From Shewanella salipaludis (lineage in GTDB: Bacteria > Pseudomonadota > Gammaproteobacteria > Enterobacterales > Shewanellaceae): DNA of 64,000 bases. The position numbers were made by a program, and so were the translations under genes. The stretch lies in NCBI RefSeq assembly GCF_012911865.1, contig NZ_JAAXYH010000001.1:248001-312000 (forward strand). The letters are read 5' to 3'. Below, piece after piece: positions 18,986 through 29,971 of this stretch. Each line of letters starts with the position of its first letter. Position 1 is the first letter of the stretch. The notes beneath the pieces were generated by a model, which had not been told where the DNA came from, did no database searches, and saw only the letters and a list, made by a program, of their open reading frames with translations.

Positions 18986-20584
18986 CTACCTAATGACGGC
19001 CTTGATCTGTGTCGCGGGGATTTCTGGTCTGTCTTCGGTTAACATTTCTGCCTGGGTGTCCAGGCTGTCATCGAGCGCCTTGTCCAGCAGCTGCTTATCC
19101 AACTGCTTGCTGGTATCTACCCCGAGTTGCTGCATCAAATGGGCCTGGCGGATCAGGTTGCCCCTGCCCGAGGCCAGCTTGTTCATGGCACCCTGATAAC
19201 ATTTGTCGGCGGTTTCCAATGCCCGCCCCAATTTGTCCATGTCTTCGACATACCCACAAAGCTTATCGTAAATTTTACCGGCCTGCTTGGCGATTGTCTG
19301 GGCATGTTGATTCTGATATTCATAGCGCCAGATGTTGTTGATGGTCCTCAGCGCGACCAGGAGATTGGTCGGGGAAACCAGCATTATGTTATGCTCGAGT
19401 GCATAATTTACCAGGCTGGGATCTTGCTCCAGCGCCAGCAGGAATGCCGGTTCTATGGGGATGAACATCAACACATAGTCCAGGCTCTTGAGGCCATGCA
19501 GCTTCTGGTAATCTTTCTGGCTCAGGCCCTTGATGTGGCTGCGCAGCGACAGCACATGTTCCTTGACGGCCTGTTGGCATAGCTCGGGATCTTCGCTGTT
19601 GAAATAACGCTCATAGGCCAGGAGTGACATCTTGGCGTCTATGACGACGTCCTTGTTGTCGGGCAGATGCACTATGACATCGGGTTTGAAGCGTTTGCCC
19701 GCGTCATCTTTCAGATCTTGCTGGATATGATATTCGTGGCTCTCACGCAGGCCGCTTTCCTGCAATACCCGTTCGAGTATCACTTCCCCCCAGTTGCCCT
19801 GCTGCTTGTTGTCGCCTTTGAGGGCCTTGGTGAGGTTGATGGCGTCCTGGCTCATCTTGAGGTTGAGATCCCTCAGGTGTTCGAGTTGATGTTTCAGGGC
19901 GCTGCGCTCGGCCTGTTCATGCCCGTAGGATTCACGGATTTGCTGACGAAAGCCCTCCAGCTGCTGCTTGAGAGGCCCCAGCACCCCATCGAGCTGGCTG
20001 ACATTCTGGTTCTTGAAGTTCTCACTGCGCTCTTCAAAAATTTTATTGGCCAGGTTTTCAAATTGCAGTGTCAGCCGGCTCTCGGCCGACTCCAACAGGG
20101 CGATCTTATCCTGCAGCGCCTGTTGCTGTACTTCGCTCTTGGCCAGGATGCTCTGTTGCATGGCGTTGGACTTGGACAACGCCAGTTGGGTTTCCAGCTG
20201 CTTGCGCTGCAGCTCGGTCAGCTGTTGTTCCAAGGGGGGCAGACGTTCGGCCTGGGCCTCGGCTTTTCCCAGCAGGGCCAGCTTATGCTCCAATTTTTCC
20301 TGGCAGGCATTGAGCTGCTCCTCCTTATGCTCCAACAGTTGCCGCTGTTGTTGCAATGCCTGGTGGGTGTCATCCGTGATCTTTTGGCTTTGCAGCAGTT
20401 CTTGTTCCAGCTCGGTTCTGAGCTGCTGCCATCTCTGGCGGGTGAATCTTTGATTGAGCAAAGCGCCTATCAGGATACTCAGGAAGGCCGTGGCCACCAG
20501 GGCCGCTATTTCGGGGACAGATAATGCGAGAGGTAATGGCATAAAGAATACAAGCATGATGAGAGGTGGGACATAGATTGGCAT
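18986..20584 (-). CDS. rmuC: DNA recombination protein RmuC
   Basis: A 532-residue RmuC protein. An N-terminal hydrophobic segment (about residues 8-45) anchors or tethers it, followed by a long Gln/Leu-rich coiled coil (about 45-230) and the RmuC domain with [38 protein letters not shown] and [14 protein letters not shown]. The family contains a restriction-endonuclease-like core; it limits inverted-repeat recombination in E. coli, and predicted catalytic residues are in the VIDAKMSL region. A recombination role links it loosely with recCBD downstream on the same strand. It is divergent from msrP with about 210 bases between the starts. Confidence 0.93.
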   Translation of the reverse strand: MPIYVPPLIMLVFFMPLPLALSVPEIAALVATAFLSILIGALLNQRFTRQRWQQLRTELEQELLQSQKITDDTHQALQQQRQLLEHKEEQLNACQEKLEHKLALLGKAEAQAERLPPLEQQLTELQRKQLETQLALSKSNAMQQSILAKSEVQQQALQDKIALLESAESRLTLQFENLANKIFEERSENFKNQNVSQLDGVLGPLKQQLEGFRQQIRESYGHEQAERSALKHQLEHLRDLNLKMSQDAINLTKALKGDNKQQGNWGEVILERVLQESGLRESHEYHIQQDLKDDAGKRFKPDVIVHLPDNKDVVIDAKMSLLAYERYFNSEDPELCQQAVKEHVLSLRSHIKGLSQKDYQKLHGLKSLDYVLMFIPIEPAFLLALEQDPSLVNYALEHNIMLVSPTNLLVALRTINNIWRYEYQNQHAQTIAKQAGKIYDKLCGYVEDMDKLGRALETADKCYQGAMNKLASGRGNLIRQAHLMQQLGVDTSKQLDKQLLDKALDDSLDTQAEMLTEDRPEIPATQIKAVIR

Positions 20585-20797
20585 GCCGGCACTGGGGCTT
20601 CAAGCACTTTGCCCCGGATTGGGGTACTCTTTTGCCTGGCGGGCCCCGATTGTTTTAATCTGGTTAAATTCAGGTGTCTGTTTTGTTTCCGTTGCCGGTT
20701 TTCCTGTAAAAGCAGACTTTTTCCTCTGCCCGGGAAGTTTTTCCGTCCCGGGACTGTCTACTCTGTACATCGAGTCAATAATCACAAGAGGTGTCCA

Positions 20798-21825
<1,028 letters not shown>

Positions 21826-21829
<4 letters not shown>

Positions 21830-22458
21830 TCAGACTGACAGCTAAGCATTTGTTCTGGTTGAAATGCTTATTTCATTTGCTGGCGCTGCTGCCGCTGGGC
21901 TATCTGTTGTGGCAGGTGCTTACGGATAATGCCGGCGGCGATCCCGTGCAATACATAATCCACTACACAGGGATGGGGGCATTGAATGCCCTGGTGGCCA
22001 CCTTGCTGGTGTCGCCGCTGGCCAAGGGATTCAAGCTGGGCTTGCTGATGCAAACCCGGCGCCTGCTGGGCCTGTATGTGTTTGCCTATGCCAGTCTGCA
22101 TATCCTGGCGTTCTTTAGCCTGGATCTCTTGTTTGCCTGGTCGCTGTTGCTGCAGGAAGTGGTTAAACGCCCCTACATTCTGGTGGGCGCCTCGGCTTAT
22201 CTCATAGTGCTGGCATTGGCGCTGACGTCCTTCAATAGGGTCAAGCGTAAGATGGGGCGTCGCTGGCAGCAACTGCATTATGGCGTGTATCTGGTGGCCT
22301 TATTGGCCCCGATACACTTCTACTGGTCGGTAAAATCCGAGATCATCGAGCCCAGCCTGTACTTGCTCGGCCTGGGGGGCCTGCTGCTGTGGCGCATGCC
22401 CTTCGCCAAATGGTTGCAGCGGCTGCGCAGCAAAAGCCTGATAGCGCGCCTCAACTGA
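21826..22458 (+). CDS. msrQ: MsrP heme-binding membrane subunit MsrQ
   Basis: A 210-residue integral membrane b-type cytochrome (formerly YedZ) that passes quinol electrons to MsrP. It has about six hydrophobic segments, starting with [21 protein letters not shown]. His residues in the helices ([40 protein letters not shown]) are the probable heme ligands. The TTG start overlaps the msrP stop, a common coupling for this pair. Only 11 bases separate its stop from the convergent GGDEF gene. Confidence 0.95.
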
Positions 22459-22469
22459 GGCTATTGTCC

Positions 22470-23819
22470 TCAGTTGACCAACTTGGGCCCGCCACTGTCG
22501 GGTTCACCCTGGCCGAGCACCGCATTGCGCCACGGCTCAGCGTCCCTGGCACTGAAATAACAATTGCTGCCGGGCTGGCCCTTGGCCAGATACATGTTGT
22601 TGTCGGCTATCTGCAGCAGGCTGTTTGCGTCTTTGCCATCCTGAGGATAGAGGCTGACCCCCAGGCTGATGTCTATGCTGAAGGCGTGTTTGTCAATGAA
22701 AATGGGCGAGCAGAGCAGGGGGATGAGTTTCTGGATGACGGTCAGGGTTTCTGCCCTGGATTTTACCGGTTCGAGCCAGATGACAAATTCGTCCCCGCCC
22801 CACCTGGCCACCATATCGGATTGGCGCATGCTCTGTTGCAGCCTCTGTGCTATCTCGACCAGCACCAAATCCCCCATGCTATGGCCATGGCTGTCATTGA
22901 TGGGTTTGAACTTGTCCAAGTCCAGGTAGAGCACGGCGGCCGAGGTCAGATTGCGTTTGCATCTGATGAGCCCCTGTTCCATATGCAACTTGAACGCATG
23001 CCGGCTCATGAGCTGGGTAAGCTCATCGTGGTCGGCCAGGAACTGCAGTTTCTTCTGTTGTTGGGTCAATAATTTTGTCTGCTGTTCGACCTCGTATTGC
23101 AGCTGATCCCGCTTGATGGTGATCTGATCCAATGTCAGCTTCATGTCGTTGAACCGGCGCGACAAGGGCCCGAATTCATCCGTGTCGTCGACCTCGAGCC
23201 GACTCTTGAGATCGCCTTGGGCCAGAGAGGCTATGCCCTGATTGAGGGACTTGAGGCTCGAGCTGAAGCGCCTCAAGATGGTCAGGGTGAAGAGTGTCAG
23301 GCTGAGCAGGCTCAGTACCAGGAGGGTAAAGAGCAGGCTCTGCATGCGAATGCGCTGCTTTTCGCTGTGTTGCATTGCACTGAGTTGAAAACGGTAGCTG
23401 TCTTCCGCCATGGCTTGCATCGTCATGGTGAACCTTGCCTGCAACATCTGGGCGGCATCGACGCCTGTGACCTGTTGGCTCGCCAGCCGGATCAGGCTGC
23501 CCAGGTTGCCATTGAGCCGGATCAGGTTGGTTAAGAGCCGCCGCTGCGCTGGATTGATCATGGGGGTGAGGGAGAGCTTTTTGTTCAACTCTGCCTGCAC
23601 CGCCAAGGCCTCATCCAAGGCGGATCTGTCCCGGTAGTGCTGTAATAACCACAGCCGGTTACTCAGGGCATCTATCTGCAACTGGACCCGGATGATGCGC
23701 TCGAGTTGATGATCGGCCAGGGCCTGAATTTGTGCCTGCTTTAACGAGGTGAACAAGATCAAGCTCACCAGCAGGGTGGACAGCAGGACCGAGACTTGCA
23801 GGCGCCTGGATAACTTCAT
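22470..23819 (-). CDS. Membrane diguanylate cyclase (sensor, HAMP, GGDEF)
   Basis: A 449-residue inner-membrane protein. TM1 at about residues 8-26 and TM2 at about 160-182 flank a helical periplasmic part (4-helix-bundle type). A HAMP domain follows (LRRFSSSLKSLNQGIASLAQGDL), then a short coiled coil and a GGDEF domain with intact active site RWGGDEF (341-345) and an intact inhibitory site RQSD (332-335), so it should make cyclic di-GMP with product feedback. The ATG overlaps the stop of the upstream solute-binding gene (ATGA at 23816-23819), so the two proteins are made together and may form one sensory unit. Confidence 0.92.
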   Translation of the reverse strand: MKLSRRLQVSVLLSTLLVSLILFTSLKQAQIQALADHQLERIIRVQLQIDALSNRLWLLQHYRDRSALDEALAVQAELNKKLSLTPMINPAQRRLLTNLIRLNGNLGSLIRLASQQVTGVDAAQMLQARFTMTMQAMAEDSYRFQLSAMQHSEKQRIRMQSLLFTLLVLSLLSLTLFTLTILRRFSSSLKSLNQGIASLAQGDLKSRLEVDDTDEFGPLSRRFNDMKLTLDQITIKRDQLQYEVEQQTKLLTQQQKKLQFLADHDELTQLMSRHAFKLHMEQGLIRCKRNLTSAAVLYLDLDKFKPINDSHGHSMGDLVLVEIAQRLQQSMRQSDMVARWGGDEFVIWLEPVKSRAETLTVIQKLIPLLCSPIFIDKHAFSIDISLGVSLYPQDGKDANSLLQIADNNMYLAKGQPGSNCYFSARDAEPWRNAVLGQGEPDSGGPKLVN

Positions 23820-24805
23820 AGTGTCTGCGCAAACAGAGGCAGGCTATTCAGGGCGCGGTGATCCAACAGCCGCCTGAAGTCCGGGGTGCTGCCGGCCCTG
23901 ACCTGGCCCGTCGCTATGGCCCAATGCGCTTGCATCTGCAGGTTGGCGATCAGGGCATTGCCCAGGGATAACTTGAAGACATAGTCCGGCCAGAGGGCGT
24001 CCAGTTCGGCGGCCGGCATGTCGAGGTATTGGCCGACGAGGCGTTTGGCCTGCGCCGGTTCGCTATCCATGACATCAATCGCCTGTGCCAGCGCCCGCAG
24101 AACCCTGGTATTGGTCCGGAGATCCTCCGGGTCATCTGTCTTGTGTCCCAGGAGGTTGAAGGACAAAGAGTAAACCCCCTTGGTATCGAATTCCAGCCAC
24201 TCCTGGGGCATGAGTCTTTGCAATTGATGGCCGTAGGGTTCCCAGACAGAGATGGCATCGACCCGCTTTTCCAGCAGCGCCGAGGCGAGTTCCTGGACGG
24301 GCATATTCACTTGGGTAAAGCCCAGATCGCCATGACCGGATAAGAGCATATAGGCATACAGGAAAAACTCGCTGGAGCTGGCTTCCACTATGCCAATGCG
24401 CTTAGCGGCCAATTGCTGCGGGCGACTCAGGCCAGAGGCCTTGAGACTGAGGAGTTTGATGTCCTTATCGGATTCGGCGAAGCTGGCCAGCACGCTGAAA
24501 TCATCATGTTCGAAGCTGTTGAACATCACCACAGATTCCGAGCTGGTGGCCATATAGACCTGGCGGGCGATTAACTTCTGAAAGCAGAGCAGGCCGCCAT
24601 CCAAGGGCTGCAGCTCCACTTCGAGGCCATGTTGCCTGAAAAGGCCGCGGGCCTTGGCGACGATGAAAGGGGCCGATAAGGGGGTGGTGGAGATGGCGAT
24701 GCTGATCTTTCTGGCGGGAGGCTGAAGTGGCTCCTGTCGCAGCCATAAATAAGCCGGGATGCAGATCAGTGCGACGACCAAACACAAGAGCAGGACTTTC
24801 TTCAT
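23816..24805 (-). CDS. NMT1/SsuA-like periplasmic binding protein
   Basis: A 329-residue protein with an N-terminal hydrophobic signal or anchor (KKVLLLCLVVALICIPAYLWL) followed by a type-2 periplasmic binding fold of the NMT1/SsuA/TauA group, seen in ISIAISTTPLSAPFIVAKARGLFRQHGLEVEL and AKRIGIVEASSSEFF and DAISVWEPYG. Such proteins usually feed ABC importers for sulfonates, nitrate or pyrimidine precursors, but no ABC ATPase or permease lies nearby. Instead it is translationally coupled to a membrane GGDEF protein, which suggests a sensing role. The first residues lack a clear lipobox Cys at the cleavage point, so membrane anchoring by the helix is possible. The ligand cannot be predicted. 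Confidence 0.85.
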   Translation of the reverse strand: MKKVLLLCLVVALICIPAYLWLRQEPLQPPARKISIAISTTPLSAPFIVAKARGLFRQHGLEVELQPLDGGLLCFQKLIARQVYMATSSESVVMFNSFEHDDFSVLASFAESDKDIKLLSLKASGLSRPQQLAAKRIGIVEASSSEFFLYAYMLLSGHGDLGFTQVNMPVQELASALLEKRVDAISVWEPYGHQLQRLMPQEWLEFDTKGVYSLSFNLLGHKTDDPEDLRTNTRVLRALAQAIDVMDSEPAQAKRLVGQYLDMPAAELDALWPDYVFKLSLGNALIANLQMQAHWAIATGQVRAGSTPDFRRLLDHRALNSLPLFAQTL

Positions 24806-24946
24806 GGTAGAGGTTTCCGATGGGCGCTATTGTGGCGGATTTACCGCTAAAGTGTAGTAGTCAATGTCTGTGTTTTCATTGTGATGGCAGCTTTTATCGC
24901 AAAACTTGTTATCGCTGAGCCATCTATCTTTGCCGATAAGCGGCAT

Positions 24947-24974
24947 AAAAAAGCCGCTCTGGCGAGAGCGGCTT
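24947..24974 (-). terminator. Rho-independent terminator after dsbB
   Basis: AAGCCGCTCT and AGAGCGGCTT form a perfect stem with a GGCG/CGCC loop. Read on the minus strand it is followed by six T residues. It lies about 130 bases after the dsbB stop and upstream of the binding-protein gene. Confidence 0.85.
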
Positions 24975-25041
24975 GGTTGCCGAATCGGGTTCGGCTGAGT
25001 GTTTTCCCCGGCGGATGAGCTTAGGTGTTAAGTCCCGGCCT

Positions 25042-25089
25042 GGCTATGCTCAGGACTATGTTCAGGACTATGCTCATGGCTATGCTTGC
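25042..25089. repeat. Imperfect 11-12 bp tandem repeats
   Basis: Four neighbouring units based on GGMCTATGYTCA lie just after the dsbB stop codon. They are non-coding. Confidence 0.65.
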
Positions 25090-25102
25090 CGGTTATCGTC
25101 GG

Positions 25103-25609
25103 CTACTTCTTGCTCATTATCGGAGCTATGAAGATCAGCAGGGCGATGAGGTACAGACTGAAGGCGACCACCATCCATTGGGCCATGGTCACACCCATGA
25201 ACATCCAGGGGATGTCGGTGCACATGCCGGTTGGCATAAACACAGAGGGCAACCACTGGTGCAATGGCATCCAACTGGGGAATTCGGGCAAGAAGGCGCA
25301 GGTCGCGAAGGGAGAAGGGTCGGTTTGTAGCGCCACCAGGGCGAGGGCAATCTTCAATCCCCACGACGCGCTTATCCCCCAAACCAGTGCCGCCAGGCAG
25401 CGGCATAGCAGGTTGCCCGGCGCCACCAGTCCCATCAGACCGGCACCCAGCAGGCCAAAGACGGCCAGCCGCTGATAGATGCACATGACACAAGGGTCGA
25501 GTTTCATCAGATACTGAAAACTGAGGGCCGCAACTTCCAGCGCCAGGGCGCTGAGGGTCAGGATGAGCCAGGCATTGCGTGTATGAGCAAATCGAGTGAC
25601 AGGGTTCAA
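25103..25609 (-). CDS. dsbB: Disulfide bond formation protein DsbB
   Basis: Inner-membrane quinone reductase of 168 residues that reoxidises the periplasmic oxidant DsbA. Four transmembrane helices are visible. The first periplasmic loop has the redox pair CVMC (40 and 43) and the second loop has Cys 104 and Cys 130, the complete set of four essential cysteines; QRLAVFG after the first pair is typical. The start is a TTG at 25609 with GGAGA about 8 bases upstream; the nearby ATG at 25622 is in another frame. It follows nhaB, with a terminator in between, as in other gammaproteobacteria where nhaB and dsbB adjoin. Confidence 0.94.
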   Translation of the reverse strand: MNPVTRFAHTRNAWLILTLSALALEVAALSFQYLMKLDPCVMCIYQRLAVFGLLGAGLMGLVAPGNLLCRCLAALVWGISASWGLKIALALVALQTDPSPFATCAFLPEFPSWMPLHQWLPSVFMPTGMCTDIPWMFMGVTMAQWMVVAFSLYLIALLIFIAPIMSKK

Positions 25610-25624
25610 AAGGATTCTCCATAT

Positions 25625-25657
25625 GAAAAACGCCCACTATCCCGGGGGCGTTTTTTC
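25625..25657 (-). terminator. Terminator between nhaB and dsbB
   Basis: GAAAAACGCCC pairs with GGGCGTTTTTTC around a 10-base loop. On the minus strand the stem ends in a T-run, so it should stop nhaB transcripts before dsbB. Confidence 0.8.
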
Positions 25658-25696
25658 GACTGACAGCCATCTGTAAAGTTCAATGGCTTCCCAAGA

Positions 25697-27283
25697 TTAA
25701 TGTGCGGACATTGTGCCCAGCACTTCCTTGGCACTGTGGTGGATAAGCAGATGACTGTCATAATAAAACTGTGTCATATGTTCCAGGAAACCCGTCTCTA
25801 TGGCGAGAATGCCGACGAGCGACATGGTAATGGTATAGGGCAATGCCAACCACACCATGCGGCCATAGGACAGGCGGATCAGGGGGGCCAGCGCCGAGGT
25901 CAAGAGGAATAGAAATGCGGCCTGACCATTGGGGGTGGCTACCGAGGGCAGGTTAGTGCCGGTATTGATGGCGACCGCCAGCAAGTCGAATTGATCCCGG
26001 GTTATCTGACCTGCGTTGAGTGCCGATTTGACTTCGTTGATATAGACGGTGCCGACGAAGACGTTGTCGCTGACCATAGACAAGAGGCCGTTGGCGATAT
26101 AGAAGATCCCCAGTTGGGTATTGCCCTGGTAACTCAGTGCCCAGTGGATCACAGGGGCAAACAAGTGTTGATCTATGATGACACCCACTATGGCAAAGAA
26201 TACCGCCAGCAAGGCTGTGAAAGGCAGAGCCTCTTCGAAGGCTTTTCCCAGGGCATGTTCATCCGTGACACCGTTGAATGCCGTGGTCAGTATGATGACA
26301 GACAAACCTATGATTCCCACCGAAGCCAAATGCAGTGCCAGGCCGAGGACCAGCCAGACGCCCACCAGGGCCTGGATGATTAATTTGACATTGTCTTTGT
26401 TGGTGCGGCTCGAATCCATGTAGGTCGCATGATCGTGAAGTATTTTATGCACAGCTTCAGGCAGCTGTGCCCCATAGCCAAAGACTTTAAATTTCTCGAC
26501 CAGAAAACAGGTCAGTATGCCGGTAGCGAACACAGGCACAGTCACGGGTGACATGCGAATGGCGAATTCGGCGAAGTGCCAACCGGATTGGGCGGCAATG
26601 ATCAGGTTTTGCGGTTCACCCACCATGGTGCAGACGCCACCCAATGCGGTACCTACGCCGGCATGCATCAGCAGGTTACGCAAAAAGCCCCGAAACGACT
26701 CCAACTCTTCTTCATTGAGTTGCCCACCTGTCTCTGTGGTATGGTCGTGATCTGCCCCGTAGGACTTACCAGAAGCGACCTTGTGGTAGATGGAATAGAA
26801 GCCCACAGCGACGGCAATGATCACGGCAATCACGGTCAACGCATCCAGGAAGGCGGACAGGAAGGCACTGGCAACACAAAACATCAGCGATACGACTATC
26901 TTGGAGCGTACCTTGGTGATCATCTTGGTGAAGATAAACAGCAGCAGTTGTTTCATGAAATAGATGCCGGCCACCATGAAAATCAGCAGCAGCAGGACTT
27001 CGAGGTTGGCTTGGATCTCATGCAATACCTGATCTGGTGAGGTCATGCCGATGATCACTGCTTCTATGGTCAGCAAACCACCGGGTTGCAAGGGGTAGCA
27101 CTTGAGTGCCATGGCCAAGGTAAAGATGAACTCTACGACCAATAACCAACCGGCGGCGAAAGGGCTGACATAGAAAAAGACGAGAGGATTAAGCACTAAG
27201 AAGAACAGGATGGCGGTTTTATACCACTTAGGTGAATTGCCTAAGAAGTTCCCAATAAACGCCTGACTCATTGTCACCGGCAT
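25697..27283 (-). CDS. nhaB: Na+/H+ antiporter NhaB
   Basis: A 528-residue inner-membrane sodium/proton antiporter that helps cytoplasmic Na+ and pH homeostasis. The opening ([18 protein letters not shown], followed by [16 protein letters not shown]) and the segment [17 protein letters not shown] are characteristic of NhaB; about a dozen hydrophobic helices are present. Near the end, [38 protein letters not shown] is a family hallmark. Length is close to the E. coli protein (513). The gene is divergent from fadR, the same arrangement as in E. coli, with about 300 bases of shared control region. Confidence 0.97.
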   Translation of the reverse strand: MPVTMSQAFIGNFLGNSPKWYKTAILFFLVLNPLVFFYVSPFAAGWLLVVEFIFTLAMALKCYPLQPGGLLTIEAVIIGMTSPDQVLHEIQANLEVLLLLIFMVAGIYFMKQLLLFIFTKMITKVRSKIVVSLMFCVASAFLSAFLDALTVIAVIIAVAVGFYSIYHKVASGKSYGADHDHTTETGGQLNEEELESFRGFLRNLLMHAGVGTALGGVCTMVGEPQNLIIAAQSGWHFAEFAIRMSPVTVPVFATGILTCFLVEKFKVFGYGAQLPEAVHKILHDHATYMDSSRTNKDNVKLIIQALVGVWLVLGLALHLASVGIIGLSVIILTTAFNGVTDEHALGKAFEEALPFTALLAVFFAIVGVIIDQHLFAPVIHWALSYQGNTQLGIFYIANGLLSMVSDNVFVGTVYINEVKSALNAGQITRDQFDLLAVAINTGTNLPSVATPNGQAAFLFLLTSALAPLIRLSYGRMVWLALPYTITMSLVGILAIETGFLEHMTQFYYDSHLLIHHSAKEVLGTMSAH

Positions 27284-27538
27284 GGCACCCTCACTTAATA
27301 TAATTGTTAATGTTATGAAGTCCTTGATTTGTACTACGTCTGTGGCTTTCCGTCCAGTGCAAAGATGGTTTCAATGCGCTAAGTTTGGCTTTCGGCCTTG
27401 GGGTAAAATATCCTGGCGGTGGGAACTGGTGTTATTTGCAACAAAACTCCGCCCGGAGAGCATGTTTTTTGTACAAAAACACAGATTAATGCCCTAAGCC
27501 GGGACGTATTGCGGTGCAATGGTTTTCATTTGTCCCCG

Positions 27539-27555
27539 CTCTGGTATGATCAGTC
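27539..27555. promoter_or_regulatory. Candidate FadR operator before fadR
   Basis: The 17-mer CTCTGGTATGATCAGTC matches the E. coli fadB-type FadR site (ATCTGGTACGACCAGAT) at 12 positions, including TCTGGTA and the CAG half. It contains a possible -10 box (TATGAT at 27545) and lies 35 bases before the fadR ATG, which would fit autoregulation. No binding data are available. Confidence 0.6.
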
Positions 27556-27589
27556 TATAACTATGCTTAACAACTGGATAAGTGGGCTG

Positions 27590-28306
27590 ATGATAATCAA
27601 TGCCAAAGGACCTGCAAGTTTTGCAGAGAAATACATAGTAAGATCGATCTGGGAAAATAAATTCCCTCCGGGATCTATTTTACCGGCTGAACGAGAGCTA
27701 TCAGAACTCATAGGCGTAACCCGCACCACCTTGAGAGAAGTGTTGCAGAGGCTGGCGCGCGACGGCTGGCTGAAAATCCAACATGGCAAACCGACGCGGG
27801 TGAACAATTTCTGGGAAACCTCAGGCTTGAACATACTCGAGACCATAGCGGACCTGAACCCAGAAGGCTTTCCCGTGTTGGTCGATCAGTTGTTGTCGGC
27901 CAGAACCAATGTCAGTGCCATTTATTTTCGCGGTGCCCTGAGGCATAACCCTGATACTGCGGTGGAAGTCTTATCCAAGATCCATCAGTTGGAGGATACT
28001 GCCGAGTCTTTCGCCGAATATGACTATTTGCTGCATCACACCCTGGCCTTCTCTTCGGGCAATCCTCTGTACGTGTTGATCCTCAATGGTTTCAAAGGCC
28101 TGTACAGCCGGGTCGGGCGTTACTATTTCTCCAGCGCCGAAGCCAGAGCCTTGGCGCTGAACTTCTACAAGGAATTGGAAGTGCTGGCAAAGGCCAAAAA
28201 TTATGGCAATGTGCCGGCGTTGATGCGCACCTATGGCATCAACAGTGGCAAGATGTGGCAGTTACTGCGTGATGATATGCCGGCCGGCATAGCCCAGGAT
28301 AATTAA
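27590..28306 (+). CDS. fadR: Fatty acid metabolism regulator FadR
   Basis: GntR-family acyl-CoA-responsive regulator of 238 residues: it represses beta-oxidation genes and activates fabA/fabB, and long-chain acyl-CoA releases it from DNA. The N-terminal winged helix is almost identical in wording to E. coli, including [19 protein letters not shown] and [18 protein letters not shown]. The C-terminal acyl-CoA domain begins near residue 80 with [20 protein letters not shown] and keeps the [21 protein letters not shown] region. The ATG at 27590 is chosen by homology; the open frame begins further upstream at 27419 but that would add 57 unrelated residues. A FadR-like operator precedes it and a strong terminator follows. 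Confidence 0.97.
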   Translation: MIINAKGPASFAEKYIVRSIWENKFPPGSILPAERELSELIGVTRTTLREVLQRLARDGWLKIQHGKPTRVNNFWETSGLNILETIADLNPEGFPVLVDQLLSARTNVSAIYFRGALRHNPDTAVEVLSKIHQLEDTAESFAEYDYLLHHTLAFSSGNPLYVLILNGFKGLYSRVGRYYFSSAEARALALNFYKELEVLAKAKNYGNVPALMRTYGINSGKMWQLLRDDMPAGIAQDN

Positions 28307-28383
28307 CAACCAGGCAATTAACTCAGGCAATTGGCGGCTTAGATGCACAATCTGCCGCTGGGGTGGTTGAGGCTTGAGAAGAC

Positions 28384-28418
28384 ATCGCTTCGTCCCTTTG
28401 GGCGAAGCGATTTTTTTT
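28384..28418 (+). terminator. Rho-independent terminator after fadR
   Basis: ATCGCTTCG-TCC pairs with GGG-CGAAGCGAT around a short loop and is followed by eight T residues on the plus strand. It lies between the convergent ends of fadR and the SpoVR gene. Confidence 0.92.
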
Positions 28419-28423
28419 GCCGA

Positions 28424-29962
28424 CTAGATGCTGCTGGGTTGTTTGCGGCGCTCTTCCAGGTGTTCCGGACACTTGGCGATGACGTTGATATTGTCTTCGT
28501 CATCCTTTTCTTCCAGTGTGACGGCGAAACCCCACAACCTGTGTAAATGTTTCATGACTTCGGAGCAAGTATCGGCCAGCGGGATGTGGTTCGAAGGCAC
28601 ATATCTTAGCGTCAGCGAACGATCCCCACTGATTTTGACTTCATGCACCTGGATATTGGGTTCAATGTTGGACAGGTTGTACTGTTGGGACAAGATGCGC
28701 CTTATGTCATGGTAGCCTTGCTCGTCGTGGATAGCGGACACAGACAGGTAGTTTTTCTGATCGTCGTCGAGTATGCCAAACAGCTTGAATTGGCGGATGA
28801 GTCTGGGTGACAGGTATTGGCTGATGAAGCTTTCATCCTTGAAGTTCTGCATCGCGAAGTGCAGGGTGTCGAGCCAATCGCTGCCTGCTATGTCGGGAAA
28901 CCAGGCCTTGTCCTCGTCGGTAGGCTCCTCGCAGATACGGCGAATATCGACAAACATGTTGAAGCCGAGCGCATAGGGATTGATGCCCTTGTAATAAGGG
29001 CTGTTATAGCTGGGTTGAGCTATGACCCCTGTGTGGCTCTGGAGAAACTCCATCATGAATCTGTCTGTGACCTTGCCGTCGTCGTAGAGGCGATTGAGCA
29101 GGGTATAATGCCAGAAGGTCGCCCAGCCTTCGTTCATCACCTGGGTCTGTTTCTGCGGATAAAAATATTGTGCCATCTTACGGACGATACGTACTATCTC
29201 ACGTTGCCAGGGATCCAACAGTGGTGCATTTTTCTCTATGAAGTAGAGGATGTTTTCTTCCGGCTCTGCCGGAAAGCGTCGAGGCTTGGTTTTGGCCTGT
29301 TCCTGGGGAGACAGGGGAATGGTACGCCATAGATCGTTCACCTGGCTCTGGAGGTATTCCTCACGTTCCTCCTGCCTGAGTTGCTCTTCTTTCAAGGAGA
29401 TCTCTGTGGGACGTTTATAGCGGTCGACGCCGTAATTCATCAGGGCATGACAGGAGTCGAGGATATTTTCGACCTGCTCGACACCGTACTTCTGCTCGCA
29501 TTCGCTGATGTAATTCTTGGCAAACACCAGATAGTCTATGATGGAGCCGGCATCCGTCCAGGCTTTGAACAGGTAATTATTCTTGAAGAAACTGTTATGG
29601 CCGAAACTGGCATGGGCGATCACCAGCGCCTGCATCGTCATGGTATTTTCTTCCATCAGATAGGCGATGCAAGGGTTCGAGTTGATCACTATCTCATAGG
29701 CCAGTCCCATCTGGCCGCGTTTGTAGCCTTGCTCCGTCTCGATGAAACGTTTGCCAAATGACCAGTGGGTGTAGCCAAGCGGCATGCCGATACCCGCATA
29801 GGCATCCATCATCTGTTCGGCGGTGATCACCTCTATCTGATTCGGATAGGTCTCCAGGCGATACAGGGCCGCAATGCGTTCGATTTCGTCCAGATATTCC
29901 TGCAGCAACTCGAAGCTCCATTCGGGTCCATCACTCAGTGGTGTGCGTGCTATGTTCCCCAT
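28424..29962 (-). CDS. ycgB: SpoVR family protein (YcgB)
   Basis: A 512-residue protein of the SpoVR family, cytoplasmic, of uncertain biochemistry. Family wording is clear: PEWSFELLQEYLDEIERIA near the start, GMPLGYTHWSFGKRFI (about 58-73), INSNPCIAYLMEENTMTMQ and HASFGHNSFFKNNYLF. In E. coli YcgB and the YeaG/YeaH pair are linked to stationary-phase and nitrogen-starvation responses; here all three are contiguous in the order prkA-yeaH-spoVR, 9 bases between the last two. AAGGGGG lies before the ATG. The trio probably acts in one kinase-controlled stress pathway. Confidence 0.93.
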   Translation of the reverse strand: MGNIARTPLSDGPEWSFELLQEYLDEIERIAALYRLETYPNQIEVITAEQMMDAYAGIGMPLGYTHWSFGKRFIETEQGYKRGQMGLAYEIVINSNPCIAYLMEENTMTMQALVIAHASFGHNSFFKNNYLFKAWTDAGSIIDYLVFAKNYISECEQKYGVEQVENILDSCHALMNYGVDRYKRPTEISLKEEQLRQEEREEYLQSQVNDLWRTIPLSPQEQAKTKPRRFPAEPEENILYFIEKNAPLLDPWQREIVRIVRKMAQYFYPQKQTQVMNEGWATFWHYTLLNRLYDDGKVTDRFMMEFLQSHTGVIAQPSYNSPYYKGINPYALGFNMFVDIRRICEEPTDEDKAWFPDIAGSDWLDTLHFAMQNFKDESFISQYLSPRLIRQFKLFGILDDDQKNYLSVSAIHDEQGYHDIRRILSQQYNLSNIEPNIQVHEVKISGDRSLTLRYVPSNHIPLADTCSEVMKHLHRLWGFAVTLEEKDDEDNINVIAKCPEHLEERRKQPSSI

Positions 29963-29971
29963 AATGCCCCC

